Shown: positions 8,107 through 17,714, counted from the first letter of the stretch. The stretch: 64,000 nucleotides of DNA from Haloarculaceae archaeon H-GB1-1 (GCA_029688825.1 JARUKX010000003.1:151439-215438), one strand, 5' to 3'. Notes: generated by a model from the letters alone, not told the origin. Translations and numbers: made by a program.

Positions 8107-9351
8107 TCACTGCAGGCTCGCCAGGCGGTTGAGCGCGTAGGTCATCCGGAGCGGCACGGCGGCCTTGCCGCGGTCGAAGACGAGACCGTCCGTGTCGAGG
8201 ACGTGGTCGAGGACGTCGCGCGATGCGTGTTCCGGGGCCGCGCCGATTCCGGCGTCCTCTTCGTCGACCCAGCGCATCACGCGGAGGTCGCTCTTGGAGT
8301 CGCCCATGACGAGGGCGAAGGGGTCGTCGATGCCCAGCACGTCGAGCGCGGACTGGACGCCGACGACCTTGTTCAGTTCGAGGCTCCCGATCTCGGCGGC
8401 GTCGGCCTCGTAGTAAGCGACGTCGATGCGCTCGAAGACGGCCCGTACGTCGTCGGGAACGGCGTCGACGCCGACGGTCGGGCTGGCCGATTCGGACTCC
8501 AGCACGGAGCGAATCTCGGGGTCCGCGTCAGCGTAGTAGGCACGCGCCCATTCGGTCACGTCGCCGTCGACGGAAAGAACGTCGCCGACCGCCGACGCGA
8601 GGAGGTCGATCTGGTAGACCAGCGCCTCGTCGATGACCGCGCGTGCTTCGCGCGAGCCGGTTTCGAAGTTGGGCTTGATGGTGACGTTGAACTCGTTGCC
8701 CTGGAGGTGACAGCCGGCTCGCAGGCTCTCGGGGGCGTCGGGCAGGACGTGCGAGCGGACGTAATCGAACATGGCGCGGATGTCGTCGTCGAGGTCCTCG
8801 TAGAGCAACTGCTTCGTGTCGGCACCGTGGCCCGGCGTGAATACGCCGGTGCCCGCCTCGTAGACGATGCTCACGTCGCCGGAGTGGACGAGTTCGTTCC
8901 CGAGCCCCTGGATGAGAAAGCCCTTCACGTTCTCCAGGGTCTGCCCGGTGCAGATGACGATGGGCATGCCACGCTCGTGGAACTCCGTGAGCAGGTGTAG
9001 CGTCTCGCGGGGAATCTCGTTGTCCGTGTTGCCGGCCGACCGCAGCGTCTCGTCGACGTCGAGCACGAGAACGTTCACGCCGCGTTCGTGCTTCGTTAGC
9101 AGGTCGAGCGCCGTGAACGCCTCTTCGCGCGTCGCGTGTGCGGCGACGTCGGCGAACGTCTCGCCGACCGCCGGGAACGCCTCGCGGATCTCGTTCTTCC
9201 GGACCGAGAGTTCGTCGCTCGCGTCCTGCCAGTACTCCAGTGCGACCCGCGAGTCGACGGGCGGAAACACGTCGACGAAGTCCTGATGGGCCCGAAGCGT
9301 CTCGGTGTCGAAGTCGTCGTACAGCTTGTAGAGTTGGTCGTATCGTTCCAT
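8107..9351 (-). CDS. HAD-superfamily phosphatase-like hydrolase
   Basis: A 414-residue protein of the haloacid dehalogenase superfamily, probably a phosphatase of unknown substrate. The HAD core shows motif I LDVDETL (about residue 98-104, nucleophile Asp), motif II VICTGQT (about 137) and motif III/IV MGDSKSDLRVM (about 360), with a C2-type cap insertion between. An N-terminal alpha-helical region of about 90 residues precedes the core. The start at 9351 is preferred over upstream in-frame codons at 9381 and 9621 because promoter-like AT elements lie at 9383-9440. It is divergent from glucose dehydrogenase, so it may act on a sugar phosphate, but that is inference from location only. Confidence 0.75.
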   Translation of the reverse strand: MERYDQLYKLYDDFDTETLRAHQDFVDVFPPVDSRVALEYWQDASDELSVRKNEIREAFPAVGETFADVAAHATREEAFTALDLLTKHERGVNVLVLDVDETLRSAGNTDNEIPRETLHLLTEFHERGMPIVICTGQTLENVKGFLIQGLGNELVHSGDVSIVYEAGTGVFTPGHGADTKQLLYEDLDDDIRAMFDYVRSHVLPDAPESLRAGCHLQGNEFNVTIKPNFETGSREARAVIDEALVYQIDLLASAVGDVLSVDGDVTEWARAYYADADPEIRSVLESESASPTVGVDAVPDDVRAVFERIDVAYYEADAAEIGSLELNKVVGVQSALDVLGIDDPFALVMGDSKSDLRVMRWVDEEDAGIGAAPEHASRDVLDHVLDTDGLVFDRGKAAVPLRMTYALNRLASLQ

Positions 9352-9430
9352 GACGCTCCCTCGTGATTTCAGTCGTTTCATACGCAAATATTCCGTGATA
9401 CCCGCGTTAGAGCGGGGTAACGAGGTGGTT

Positions 9431-9458
9431 AGAATATTTACTACGAAAAAGATAAATC
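9431..9458. promoter_or_regulatory. divergent promoter region, HAD gene and gdh
   Basis: AGAATATTTA (9431-9440) reads as a TATA-like element on the minus strand for the HAD gene. GATAAATC (9451-9458), preceded by a purine-rich BRE-like CGAAAAA, is placed about 30 bases before the gdh ATG at 9488. Immediately to the left, TACCCGC and GCGGGGTA (about 9403-9420) form an imperfect inverted repeat that could be an operator. Confidence 0.45.
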
Positions 9459-9487
9459 TTTTGTCGAGGGGTACCCAACTACCTCCC

Positions 9488-10549
9488 ATGCAAGCTGTGG
9501 CGATCCGCCGCGGGAGTTCCAGCCCCGCGGTCATCGAAACACCGCGACCGGAACCGGACGCGGGGGAGGTGCTCGTCCGGACCCTTCGCGTGGGCGTGGA
9601 CGGGACCGACCACGAGGTCATCGCCGGTGGCCACGGGGGCTTTCCCGAGGACGACGACCATCTCGTCCTCGGTCACGAAGCCGTGGGGGTCGTCGAGGAC
9701 CCGAACGGAACCTCCTTCAGCGAGGGCGACGTCGTCGTTCCGACGGTCCGACGGCCGCCGAACGGCGACGCGAAGGGGTACTTCGAGCGCGGCGAACCCG
9801 ACATGGCTCCCCCGAACCTCGTCCACGAGCGCGGCATCACCGGTGCCCACGGGTTCATGGCGGAGTACTTCACCAGCCCCGCCGAGTTCCTGGTGAAGAT
9901 CCCGCCGGAACTGGCCGACCTCGGCTTTCTCGTCGAACCCATCAGCATCTCCGAGAAGGCGTTCGAGCACGCCTTCGCCGCCCGCTCGGCGTTCGACTGG
10001 GACCCCGAGACGGCGCTGGTCCTCGGGAACGGGTCGCTCGGACTCCTCACGCTCGCGATGTGCGCGAACTTCGAGCGGACGTTCTGTCTCGGGCGTCGCG
10101 ACCGACCGGATCCCACGATAGACGTCATCGAGGAACTCGGCGCGACGTACGTCGATTCCCGGGAGACGCCCGTCGACGAGATCCCGGACGTTCACGAACC
10201 GATGGACTTCGTCTACGAGGCGACTGGCTACGCCAGGCACGCCTGCCAGGCCATCGAGGCCCTCGCGCCGAACGGCGTCGCCGCGCTGCTCGGCGTCCCC
10301 GAACCGTGGGAGTTCGAGATCGACGGCGGCACGCTCCACAAGGACCTCGTGATGAACAACAAGGCCCTCGTGGGGAGCGTCAACTCCAACCGCCGGCACT
10401 TCGAGGCCGCCGTCGACACGCTGTCGTCGCTGCCGGAGTGGCTCTTCGACGACCTCGTCACCGGGATCTACTCGCTCTCGGAGTTCGAGCGGGCGTTCCA
10501 GGACGACGAAACGACAATAAAGACCGCAATACAATTCGACAACAGATGA
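9488..10549 (+). CDS. gdh: glucose 1-dehydrogenase (zinc-dependent MDR family)
   Basis: Oxidises D-glucose to gluconolactone with NAD(P), the entry step of the haloarchaeal Entner-Doudoroff route. The 353-residue protein matches the characterised Haloferax mediterranei enzyme in length and in motifs I recall: GVDGTDHEVIAGGHGGFPE with the catalytic-zinc Asp, LGHEAVG with His-Glu, the EPISISEKAFEHA segment with a further Glu ligand, the nucleotide-binding LGNGSLGLL, and GRRDRPDPT. As in that enzyme, the structural-zinc cysteines of other MDR dehydrogenases are absent. The start at 9488 is the conserved MQAVAIRRG and lies about 30 bases after a TATA-like element. The stop overlaps the gfcR start (ATGA), so enzyme and activator are co-translated. 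Confidence 0.92.
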   Translation: MQAVAIRRGSSSPAVIETPRPEPDAGEVLVRTLRVGVDGTDHEVIAGGHGGFPEDDDHLVLGHEAVGVVEDPNGTSFSEGDVVVPTVRRPPNGDAKGYFERGEPDMAPPNLVHERGITGAHGFMAEYFTSPAEFLVKIPPELADLGFLVEPISISEKAFEHAFAARSAFDWDPETALVLGNGSLGLLTLAMCANFERTFCLGRRDRPDPTIDVIEELGATYVDSRETPVDEIPDVHEPMDFVYEATGYARHACQAIEALAPNGVAALLGVPEPWEFEIDGGTLHKDLVMNNKALVGSVNSNRRHFEAAVDTLSSLPEWLFDDLVTGIYSLSEFERAFQDDETTIKTAIQFDNR

Positions 10550-11187
10550 AGAACGTCGACGATCTCATGGAGAGCGCCGCCGACCTGGCGGAACGAGGGC
10601 TCTCGAAAGGCGAAATCGCCGACGAGCTGAACGTCTCGCGCGAGACGGCGAGCTGGCTCGTCGAGCGAAGTGGTACCGCGACGCAACCGACCGAGCAGCC
10701 GACAGAGGCACCCGGCGGCCCCCACGACATCCACGTGGACTGGAGCGCGCTCGGCCGCGACAGCTCTCGGCTGAACTACGCCGGACTCGCGATGGCCGAC
10801 CTCCTCTCGAAGCAGGGCGAGGACGTCGACCTCACCATCGGCATCGAGAAGGCCGGCGCACCCCTCGCCACCACGGTCGCCCGCGAACTCGACACGGACC
10901 TCGGGACCTACGCCCCCGCCAAACACCAGTGGGACGAGGGCGACATGGACGACCTCGGCGGGACGTTCTCGCGGAACTTCGCCGACATCCGCGAGCGCGA
11001 GTGCTACGTCGTCGACGACACCATCACGAGCGGGACGACGATGACCGAGACCATCGAGGCCATCCGCGAACGCGGCGGCGACCCGGTCGCCTGCGTCGTC
11101 CTCGTCGACAAGCAGGGCATCGAGGAACTGGAAGACGTCCCCGTCTACTCGCTGTTGCAGGTCCTCCGCGTCGGCAACGGCGACTAA
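10546..11187 (+). CDS. gfcR: GfcR, PRTase-like transcriptional activator of sugar catabolism
   Basis: A 213-residue regulator with an N-terminal helix-turn-helix (about residues 5-45, GLSKGEIADELNVSRETASW) fused to an orotate phosphoribosyltransferase-like domain with the PRPP loop CYVVDDTITSGTT. In Haloferax volcanii, the homologous GfcR activates glucose and fructose catabolism genes; such genes are often mis-annotated as pyrE. It overlaps gdh by four bases (ATGA) and so is produced together with glucose dehydrogenase, giving a likely feed-forward loop. A six-T run at 11197-11202 just after its stop may be a terminator, or part of the promoter of the next gene. Confidence 0.88.
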   Translation: MKNVDDLMESAADLAERGLSKGEIADELNVSRETASWLVERSGTATQPTEQPTEAPGGPHDIHVDWSALGRDSSRLNYAGLAMADLLSKQGEDVDLTIGIEKAGAPLATTVARELDTDLGTYAPAKHQWDEGDMDDLGGTFSRNFADIRERECYVVDDTITSGTTMTETIEAIRERGGDPVACVVLVDKQGIEELEDVPVYSLLQVLRVGNGD

Positions 11188-11226
11188 AGGACGAACTTTT
11201 TTACCCAGTGTGGAGATAATCCTCCA

Positions 11227-12279
11227 ATGACCGACGACGACCTTCGTTCGTCGCTCGAACGCCTCGGGGAGCGATTCGACTTCGGGGAGTACGAGGTCGA
11301 AGCCTACCTGACGGTACTCGAACACGGGCGGATGACCGCCTCTGAGATCGCAGAACGGACGGACATTCCGCATCCACGGGTGTACGACACCGTTCGTAGC
11401 CTCGCCGACAACGGCCTGGTGGAACTGCACGAATCGCGACCGATGCAGGTTCTCCCCATCGACCCGGAGGAGGCCTTCTCGGAGATCCAGTCCTCGCTGG
11501 ACGATCTCATCGACCAGCTCGAACGCCAGTTCACGGCCCCGGCCCGTGATTCCGAAGCGATCACCCTCATCAAGTCTCGCTCGACCATCCTCCGCTATCT
11601 CGGCGACGTCATCGAATCCGCCGAGTACGAGCTGATGATCTCGCTGTCGGCGGACCTCGTCGGCCGCTTCGAGGAGGAACTGAAAGAGCGCCGGGACGCT
11701 GGGGTCACCGTCGAACTGCTCGTCTCTCCCGAGGAGGAGGTCCCCACGACCGACGAGTACGACTACGGGGAGATCGCCACGACGACCCGCGTCCGCCGCG
11801 GCGTCACGACGCCGATCGTCGCCGTCGCCGACGGTACCTACTCCGTCTATGCGACGCGGGAAGCCCTCCGCAACGACGTGGACCGCTACGGCGTCATCTT
11901 CAACCGCTCGGAGCTCGGCTTCCTCGTCTCCGCGTTCCTCAACACCGTCGTCTGGACCTCCGGTCGGACCATCGAGACCGCCGAGTCCCAGCCCGCGTTC
12001 CCACGTCGGTACGCGACAATCCGCCGCTGCGTCGAGGACCTCCAGCGCTACGACGGCCAGTTCTACGCCTCGATTCGCGGCCGCGACGTCCTGACGGGCA
12101 AGCACAAGACGGTCGCCGGGACGGTGGCGGACATCACCGCAGAGGCCAGCAAGGAGCGCGCCGCGCTGACCATCGAAACGGACTCCGGCCTCATCGACGT
12201 CGGTGGCCAGACGGCCGCCCTCGAAGACATCGAGGCCCACGAGATCCACATCGGACGCGACGCGCCGCCAGAGTTGTAA
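11227..12279 (+). CDS. trmB: TrmB-family sugar-sensing transcriptional regulator
   Basis: A 350-residue regulator: winged helix-turn-helix at about residues 15-85 (YEVEAYLTVLEHGRMTASEI, then IPHPRVYDTVRSLADNGLVE), a coiled linker (about 92-110), a phospholipase-D-like sensor fold (about 115-250) and the C-terminal TrmB beta domain (about 255-350). In Halobacterium, TrmB represses sugar catabolism and activates gluconeogenesis when glucose is scarce. Here it follows gdh-gfcR with a 39-base gap, and a TrmB motif lies in the gluconate dehydratase promoter. The ATG is about 25 bases after CTTTTTTAC (11196-11203), which could be its TATA element, giving a leaderless message. A second TrmB-like gene lies at 41004, so paralogue roles must be separated. 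Confidence 0.85.
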   Translation: MTDDDLRSSLERLGERFDFGEYEVEAYLTVLEHGRMTASEIAERTDIPHPRVYDTVRSLADNGLVELHESRPMQVLPIDPEEAFSEIQSSLDDLIDQLERQFTAPARDSEAITLIKSRSTILRYLGDVIESAEYELMISLSADLVGRFEEELKERRDAGVTVELLVSPEEEVPTTDEYDYGEIATTTRVRRGVTTPIVAVADGTYSVYATREALRNDVDRYGVIFNRSELGFLVSAFLNTVVWTSGRTIETAESQPAFPRRYATIRRCVEDLQRYDGQFYASIRGRDVLTGKHKTVAGTVADITAEASKERAALTIETDSGLIDVGGQTAALEDIEAHEIHIGRDAPPEL

Positions 12280-12346
12280 ACGGGGCTGAGCAACGTATTT
12301 ACGGCCGGAAGTCATTTTTCCGATCGAATCATCGGGTGGCTAACCA

Positions 12347-13771
12347 GTGGGGAATCACACACCGGACGCTCACGAGGTCATCCAGCACGTCGACGTCGGC
12401 GTCGTCGTCTACGACGATGAAACAGGCGTCATCGAGGCCAACGACGCGTTTCGAGACCTGACTGGGTACGACGGTGGCATCGTCGGTGCCGAACTCGCTC
12501 GGCTCACTGCGAGTGACCGAACCGATAGCGTCCGGAAGAGCGTCGAAGTAGCGACGACCACAGCGGACCGCGTTCAGTTCGCGTGGCCGCTGCAGCACGC
12601 CGACGGTGACGTCCATCCCGTCGACGCTACCGCGGTGGGAACCGGCGACGGCCGGGTCGTCGTCACCGTTCACACACGCTCGCAGTACCGTTCCGATTCC
12701 ATCGACGACTTCTCGTTTTCCCACAACCTCATCACAGCCGCGCCAGTTCCGATCTGGGTCCAGCGCGACGACGAGTTCCAGTACTGCAATTGGGCGACGG
12801 CCGACTTCTTCGGCGTCGACGAGCCGACCGATCTGATCGGGTGCTCGTCGATGGATTTCGTCGTCGAGGAAGAGAAGGAACGGGCGCAGAATCGAACCGA
12901 GGAGGTCCTCACCGAACGTACGCCCGCTTCTGCGCTCGAAGGTCGCATCCGCGACGTCGACGGGCAGCTCAAGCACGCCCTGTTCGCTGCCGCACCGCTC
13001 AAGCACCACCAGGACGACGCGCTGCTCGTCGTCGCCAACGACATCACCGAGCGCAAGGAGTACGAGGCGACCCTCGAACAACAGAGCGAGCAGTTGCAAC
13101 TGCTGAACCGCATCGTGCGGCACGACATCCGCAACGACATGCAGCTCGTGCTGGCCAACGCCGAGTTCGCCGAAGAGCACGTCGACGACGAGGGGGCGCA
13201 GTATCTCGACCGATTGCTCTCGAAGGGCGAACACGTGGTCGAGCTCACCCGCGTGGTCGGTGACCTGATGACGTTGATGCTCTCGGAGGGCGAACCGGAC
13301 CTTCACGCGGAGCGGCTCCCCCCGTACCTCCGAGAGATCGTCGAGGACGTCGAGGACAGCTACGAACACGCCACTGTCATCGTCGAGGGCGACCTTCCGA
13401 ACGTCACCGTCCGGGCCAACGAGATGCTCGATTCAGTGGTCCGGAACCTCGTCGAGAACGCCGTCCAGCACAACGATACCGACGATCCGACGGTCGCCGT
13501 CTCCGCCGAGGAACGTGTCGACACAGCAGCCGTTCGCGTCGCCGACGACGGGCCGGGCGTTCCCGACGACGCGAAGGAGTCCATCTTCGGGAAGGGCGAG
13601 AAGGGACTCGATAGCGAGGGCGTGGGACTCGGACTGTATCTCGTCAATCAGCTCGTCGACCTGTTCGGTGGGTCGGTCCACGTCGAGGACAGAACGGACT
13701 CGTTCGAAGCGGTCGAGGAAGATGGCGACCCCCGCGGTGCCGTGTTCGTCGTAGAACTCCCGAAGTTCTGA
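12347..13771 (+). CDS. PAS-domain sensor histidine kinase
   Basis: A 474-residue soluble two-component kinase starting at GTG. It has two PAS domains (about residues 8-105 and 128-245, the second ending in the typical ANDITERKEYE), then a dimerisation/phosphoacceptor region with RIVRHDIRNDMQ (His of the H box at about 265). The C-terminal ATPase domain has the N box NLVENAVQHN, G1 ADDGPGVP and G2 EGVGLGLYLV. No membrane segments, so it senses a cytoplasmic signal such as redox or small ligands. No response regulator is adjacent; orphan kinases are frequent in haloarchaea. A five-T run (12315-12319) just upstream probably ends the TrmB transcript. Confidence 0.88.
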   Translation: MGNHTPDAHEVIQHVDVGVVVYDDETGVIEANDAFRDLTGYDGGIVGAELARLTASDRTDSVRKSVEVATTTADRVQFAWPLQHADGDVHPVDATAVGTGDGRVVVTVHTRSQYRSDSIDDFSFSHNLITAAPVPIWVQRDDEFQYCNWATADFFGVDEPTDLIGCSSMDFVVEEEKERAQNRTEEVLTERTPASALEGRIRDVDGQLKHALFAAAPLKHHQDDALLVVANDITERKEYEATLEQQSEQLQLLNRIVRHDIRNDMQLVLANAEFAEEHVDDEGAQYLDRLLSKGEHVVELTRVVGDLMTLMLSEGEPDLHAERLPPYLREIVEDVEDSYEHATVIVEGDLPNVTVRANEMLDSVVRNLVENAVQHNDTDDPTVAVSAEERVDTAAVRVADDGPGVPDDAKESIFGKGEKGLDSEGVGLGLYLVNQLVDLFGGSVHVEDRTDSFEAVEEDGDPRGAVFVVELPKF

Positions 13772-13809
13772 CGCCCGACCGCCGGAAGAGCGGTATCGAG
13801 ACCGACCGC

Positions 13810-14853
13810 TCAGTCCTCGTCGGAGTCGTAGTGCTCACCGGCGGCCGACGGCAGGCGCGTCTTTCCGATGAGCGCGAGGACGACGATGACGATGACGAAC
13901 GGGACGATACGCACCAGCGAGCCGGGGAGGTCGAGGCCCGGAATCTGCTGGATGCGGATCTGCAGGGCGTCCAGCGCGGCGAAGAGGAACGACGCGCCGA
14001 ACGTCGCGATGGGGTTGTAGTTCCCGAACAGGTACGCGGTGATACCGATCCAGCCGCGGCCGCCGACCATCGTCTGGCCGCTGCCGATGAACTGGCCGAC
14101 CTGGCCCAACGCCAGACCCGCGCCGCCGATGCCCGAGAAGACGCCGGAGATGAGGACGCTCTTGTAGCGCACCAGCGAGACGTTCACGCCGGCGGTGTCG
14201 AGCGCACGTGGATTCTCGCCGCTGGCCCGGACCCGATAGCCGAACGCGGTCCGGTTCAGCGCGTACCACGAGAGCGGGACGGCGACGAGCAGCATGTACA
14301 CGGTCGGGTTCGCGTCGAACAGGACCGGCCCGACCCACGGAATCTCCGAGAGCACGGGCACCGTCCAGTCGTTCAGCGTCGGGACGCTCGGGCTGTTGAC
14401 CGTTCCCCAGATGACTCGCGCCGTGAACGGCCCGAGGCCGAGGGCGATGAGCCAGACGGCCAGTCCCGCGATGATCTGGTCCGCTTTGAACTCGATGGTG
14501 ACGACGGCGAACAGTAACGCGAACAGCGTGCTCGCGAGGACGGCGGCGGCGAAGCCGATCCAGACGGCCGCCTGACCCCCGCCGACCGTGTAGGTCGTCG
14601 CGATACCCACGAAGGCGGCGATGATGAGCAGGCCCTCCAGCCCGATGTTGATGACGCCGCTCTTCTCGGCGAAGATACCCCCGAGCGCGGCGAAGGCGAT
14701 CGGGACCGTCAGTCTGAGCGCGGCACCGAGGTAGTTCGCGTCGACGACCGCGACGACCGCCGCAATCGAACCGGCCGGGAAGAACGCGACCGAGACGAGC
14801 CCCGCGAGCGCAACTCCGGCGACGACGACGAGCGCGATCGCTTTCCTATTCAT
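13810..14853 (-). CDS. BMP-type ABC importer, second permease
   Basis: A 347-residue multi-spanning permease of the branched-chain/simple sugar type (YufQ/NupQ-like). It has about nine hydrophobic segments and the family signature IFAEKSGVINIGLEGLLIIAAF near residues 55-75, then a conserved SGENPRALDTAGV loop. It is the last gene of the minus-strand operon binding protein, ATPase, permease 1, permease 2. It overlaps permease 1 by eight bases, which fixes the ATG at 14853 rather than the upstream codon at 14886. Related systems import nucleosides; the exact substrate is inferred. Confidence 0.88.
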   Translation of the reverse strand: MNRKAIALVVVAGVALAGLVSVAFFPAGSIAAVVAVVDANYLGAALRLTVPIAFAALGGIFAEKSGVINIGLEGLLIIAAFVGIATTYTVGGGQAAVWIGFAAAVLASTLFALLFAVVTIEFKADQIIAGLAVWLIALGLGPFTARVIWGTVNSPSVPTLNDWTVPVLSEIPWVGPVLFDANPTVYMLLVAVPLSWYALNRTAFGYRVRASGENPRALDTAGVNVSLVRYKSVLISGVFSGIGGAGLALGQVGQFIGSGQTMVGGRGWIGITAYLFGNYNPIATFGASFLFAALDALQIRIQQIPGLDLPGSLVRIVPFVIVIVVLALIGKTRLPSAAGEHYDSDED

Positions 14854-16072
14854 CGTCGTCACCTCCCTCGACCGGGCGACCGCCATCCGTCGCGACGGGC
14901 TGGCGGTCCCCGACGCCGAGTTTCAGGCCGACCATGCGGAAGAACTCCGGCATGGCGACGAAGAGGATGATGAGCCCGCGCAGGACGCCCACGAGCTGTT
15001 TCGGGACCCCCAGCGCGAAGCTGATGGAGAGGCTACCGCTCTTGAGGATGCCGAACAGGAACGCTGCCGGGACGACTCCGAGCGGATTGTTGCTGGCGAG
15101 GATAGAGACAGTGATGCCGTCGAAGCCGACGGCGGGAATGCCCGTGCGCCAGCGACCGAGGACCATCAGCACGTACACCGCGCCCGCGAGCCCGCTGAGC
15201 GCCCCCGAGAGGACCATGCTGCCGACCACGAGCCGCTCGGCGTCGACGCCACCGTAGGCCGCGGCGGCGGGTTGGATGCCGCTGATCCGCATGTCGTAGC
15301 CGAACGACGTGTGAAAGAGCAGGTAGTAGATGACGACGACGAGCGCCAGCCCGGTCAGCAGCGCCCACACCGAGAACGACGTGCTCTCGAAGCGGCCGAG
15401 GACCGGCTTCAGCTGGGCGACCGCGGGGACGCTCTTCGTCTCGACGCTCTGGCTGGCCGGGTCCTTGAAGTACGTCGATACCAGGTAGAACGCGACGTTC
15501 GTGGCGACGAAGTTGAGCATGATCGTCGTGATGACCTCGTTCGCGTCCGCGTAGGCTTTCAGTAGCCCTGGGACCGCCCCGTAGAGACCGCCGACGACCG
15601 CGCCGACGACGAGCCCGAACGGAATCAGGACGAGCGAGCCGACGACGCCGGTGGGGACGAACGCCGCGCCCCACAGCACCGCCAGCGCCGACCCCAGCGC
15701 GCCGAAGACGAGCTGTCCCTGTGCGCCGATGTTGAACAGGCCCGCGCGGAACGCGACGGCGACGGCGAGGCCGGTGAACAGTAGCAGCGTCGTCTCTTTG
15801 AGCATCAGCGCCGTGTTGAAGTCGTTCAGGAACGGCGAGACGAACAGCTGGTAGTACACTTCCCAGGGGTCGTAGCAGAACGACGAGCCACCGAGCGCGA
15901 GGAACGGCTCCTTGCAGGTGGCGACCAGTCCGGCAGCCATGATGACGACGGCACCGACCAGAAGCGAGGCGAACAGCGCCGCGACGCTGATCGCGATGCG
16001 CTCGCGGACGGACGCGTCGACGAGGCTCCCGAGCAGTCGCCGGACGCTCGACGGAAGGTCGCTCGCGTTCAT
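14846..16072 (-). CDS. BMP-type ABC importer, first permease
   Basis: A 408-residue permease (YufP/NupP-like) with about ten hydrophobic segments and the family signature FRAGLFNIGAQGQLVFGAL near residue 110. The N-terminal 25 residues are cytoplasmic. Its start overlaps the ATPase stop by four bases (ATGA, 16069-16072) and its stop (TAG, 14846-14848) lies inside the start of the second permease, so the transporter genes are tightly coupled. Together with the second permease it forms the membrane channel of a nucleoside-like importer. Confidence 0.88.
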   Translation of the reverse strand: MNASDLPSSVRRLLGSLVDASVRERIAISVAALFASLLVGAVVIMAAGLVATCKEPFLALGGSSFCYDPWEVYYQLFVSPFLNDFNTALMLKETTLLLFTGLAVAVAFRAGLFNIGAQGQLVFGALGSALAVLWGAAFVPTGVVGSLVLIPFGLVVGAVVGGLYGAVPGLLKAYADANEVITTIMLNFVATNVAFYLVSTYFKDPASQSVETKSVPAVAQLKPVLGRFESTSFSVWALLTGLALVVVIYYLLFHTSFGYDMRISGIQPAAAAYGGVDAERLVVGSMVLSGALSGLAGAVYVLMVLGRWRTGIPAVGFDGITVSILASNNPLGVVPAAFLFGILKSGSLSISFALGVPKQLVGVLRGLIILFVAMPEFFRMVGLKLGVGDRQPVATDGGRPVEGGDDDE

Positions 16073-17643
16073 CGACCGACCTCCGCTTCGGCTTCGAAGT
16101 CACCCGCGGGAACGCTCGTGACGCCGTCGGCGTCCTGGCCCGCCATCAGCAGGCCGAGCTGTTCCTCGGTCACGTCGTCGGGGTCCACGACGTCGGTGAA
16201 CGCTCCCTCGTACATGACGCCCAGTCTGTCCGAGAGCTGTTGGACCTCGTCGAGCTTCGAGGAGACGAGCAACACGGCTTTCCCCTCGTTCCGGAGTTCG
16301 ACGAGCTTCTCCTGGACGAACTCGACGCTGCCCACGTCCAGTCCGCGCGTCGGGTGCGAGGCGACGACGACCCGCGGGTCGCGCTCGAACTCCCGACCGG
16401 CGACCAGCTTCTGCTGATTGCCGCCCGAGAGGGATTTCGCGGTCGCGTCGGGATTGGGTGGCCGGACGTCGTAGTCCGCGATGATGTCCTCGACGTGCTG
16501 GCGGAGCGTCGCCCAGTCGATGCGTCCGCCCGGAGCGAAGTCGGGGTCGTGCTGGCTCCCGAGCAGGCCGTTCTGGAGCAGCTCGAAGTCCATCACGAGG
16601 CCGCGATGCTGGCGGTCCTCGGGGATGTAGGCCATCCCCTGCTCGATGCGGTCGCGCCGCGAATCGGTCGTGACGTCCGCGCCGTCGAAGTACACCCTTC
16701 CCTCGTCGGGGACGTCGAGCCCGGTGATCGCCTCGACGAGTTCCGACTGGCCGTTGCCGTCGACCCCGGCGATGCCGAACACCTCGCCCTCGCGAATCTG
16801 GAAATCGAGGCTCGAAACCTGGTCGACCCCGCGGTCGTCGGTCACCGTCAGGTCGGATACTTCGAGTCCGACGTCGCCGGGAGAACTCGGGGGTTTCTCG
16901 ACGTCGAGCAGCACCTCGCGGCCGACCATCAGTTCCGCCAGTTCCCGCTTCGACGTCGTCGACGTGTCGACGGTGCCGACCGTTTCGCCGTCGCGGAGGA
17001 CGGTGATGGCGTCGGCCACGCCGAGCGCTTCGCCCAGCTTGTGCGTGATGAAGATGATCGTCTTCCCCTGGTCGGTCAGCTCGTCGAAGATGTCGAACAG
17101 CTCCTCGACCTCCTGGGGCGTCAACACTGCCGTCGGCTCGTCGAGGATGAGGATGTCCGCGCCACGGTAGAGCGCCTTCAGGATCTCGACGCGCTGCTGG
17201 ACGCCGACGCTCAGGTCCTCGACGACCGCGTCGGGTTCGACGTCGAATCCGTACCGGGCTGTCAGGTCTGTGACCGCCTCGCGGGCGGCCTCGCGGTCGA
17301 CGGTGAACCCGAGCCGGGAGCGGGGTTCGTTGCCCAGGACGACGTTGTCGGCGACGGTCATCGGGTCGACCAGCATGAAGTGCTGGTGGATCATGCCGAT
17401 GCCCGCGTCGATGGCGTCTCGCGGCGAATCGAACTCCCGTGGCGTCCCGTCGATGCGAATCTCCCCCTCGTTCGGCTCGTACAGCCCGTAGAGAACGTTC
17501 ATCAGGGTCGTCTTCCCCGCCCCGTTCTCACCCAGAAGAACGTGAACCGACCCCCGGTCGACCGTGAGTTCCACCCGGTCGTTGGCGACGACGTCGCCGA
17601 ACCGCTTCGTGATGCCGTCGAGTTCCACGACTGGCTCGTTCAT
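16069..17643 (-). CDS. BMP-type ABC importer, double ATPase
   Basis: A 524-residue protein with two ABC domains in tandem (RbsA/YufO type) that energises the BMP importer. The first domain has Walker A GENGAGKTT (about 37), signature LSVGVQQRVEIL and Walker B ILILDEPTA. The second, from about 260, has the degenerate P-loop GVDGNGQSE, signature LSGGNQQKLVAGRE and HPTRGLDVGS, as is usual for this family. ATG 17643 is chosen because AGGTGGTG lies just upstream; two GTG codons at 17649 and 17652 are alternatives. Between the binding-protein and permease genes. Confidence 0.9.
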   Translation of the reverse strand: MNEPVVELDGITKRFGDVVANDRVELTVDRGSVHVLLGENGAGKTTLMNVLYGLYEPNEGEIRIDGTPREFDSPRDAIDAGIGMIHQHFMLVDPMTVADNVVLGNEPRSRLGFTVDREAAREAVTDLTARYGFDVEPDAVVEDLSVGVQQRVEILKALYRGADILILDEPTAVLTPQEVEELFDIFDELTDQGKTIIFITHKLGEALGVADAITVLRDGETVGTVDTSTTSKRELAELMVGREVLLDVEKPPSSPGDVGLEVSDLTVTDDRGVDQVSSLDFQIREGEVFGIAGVDGNGQSELVEAITGLDVPDEGRVYFDGADVTTDSRRDRIEQGMAYIPEDRQHRGLVMDFELLQNGLLGSQHDPDFAPGGRIDWATLRQHVEDIIADYDVRPPNPDATAKSLSGGNQQKLVAGREFERDPRVVVASHPTRGLDVGSVEFVQEKLVELRNEGKAVLLVSSKLDEVQQLSDRLGVMYEGAFTDVVDPDDVTEEQLGLLMAGQDADGVTSVPAGDFEAEAEVGR

Positions 17644-17714
17644 TTCCACCACCTGGTACTCCTCACGCCGAAAAGCTGTCGCTATTCCATCGGTCCCCCC
17701 TCGTCTGAACGCGG

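Noticed and set aside
10060..10545. Extended N-terminus for GfcR
   Set aside because: It would run out of frame inside gdh; the ATGA overlap start at 10546 begins exactly at the helix-turn-helix.
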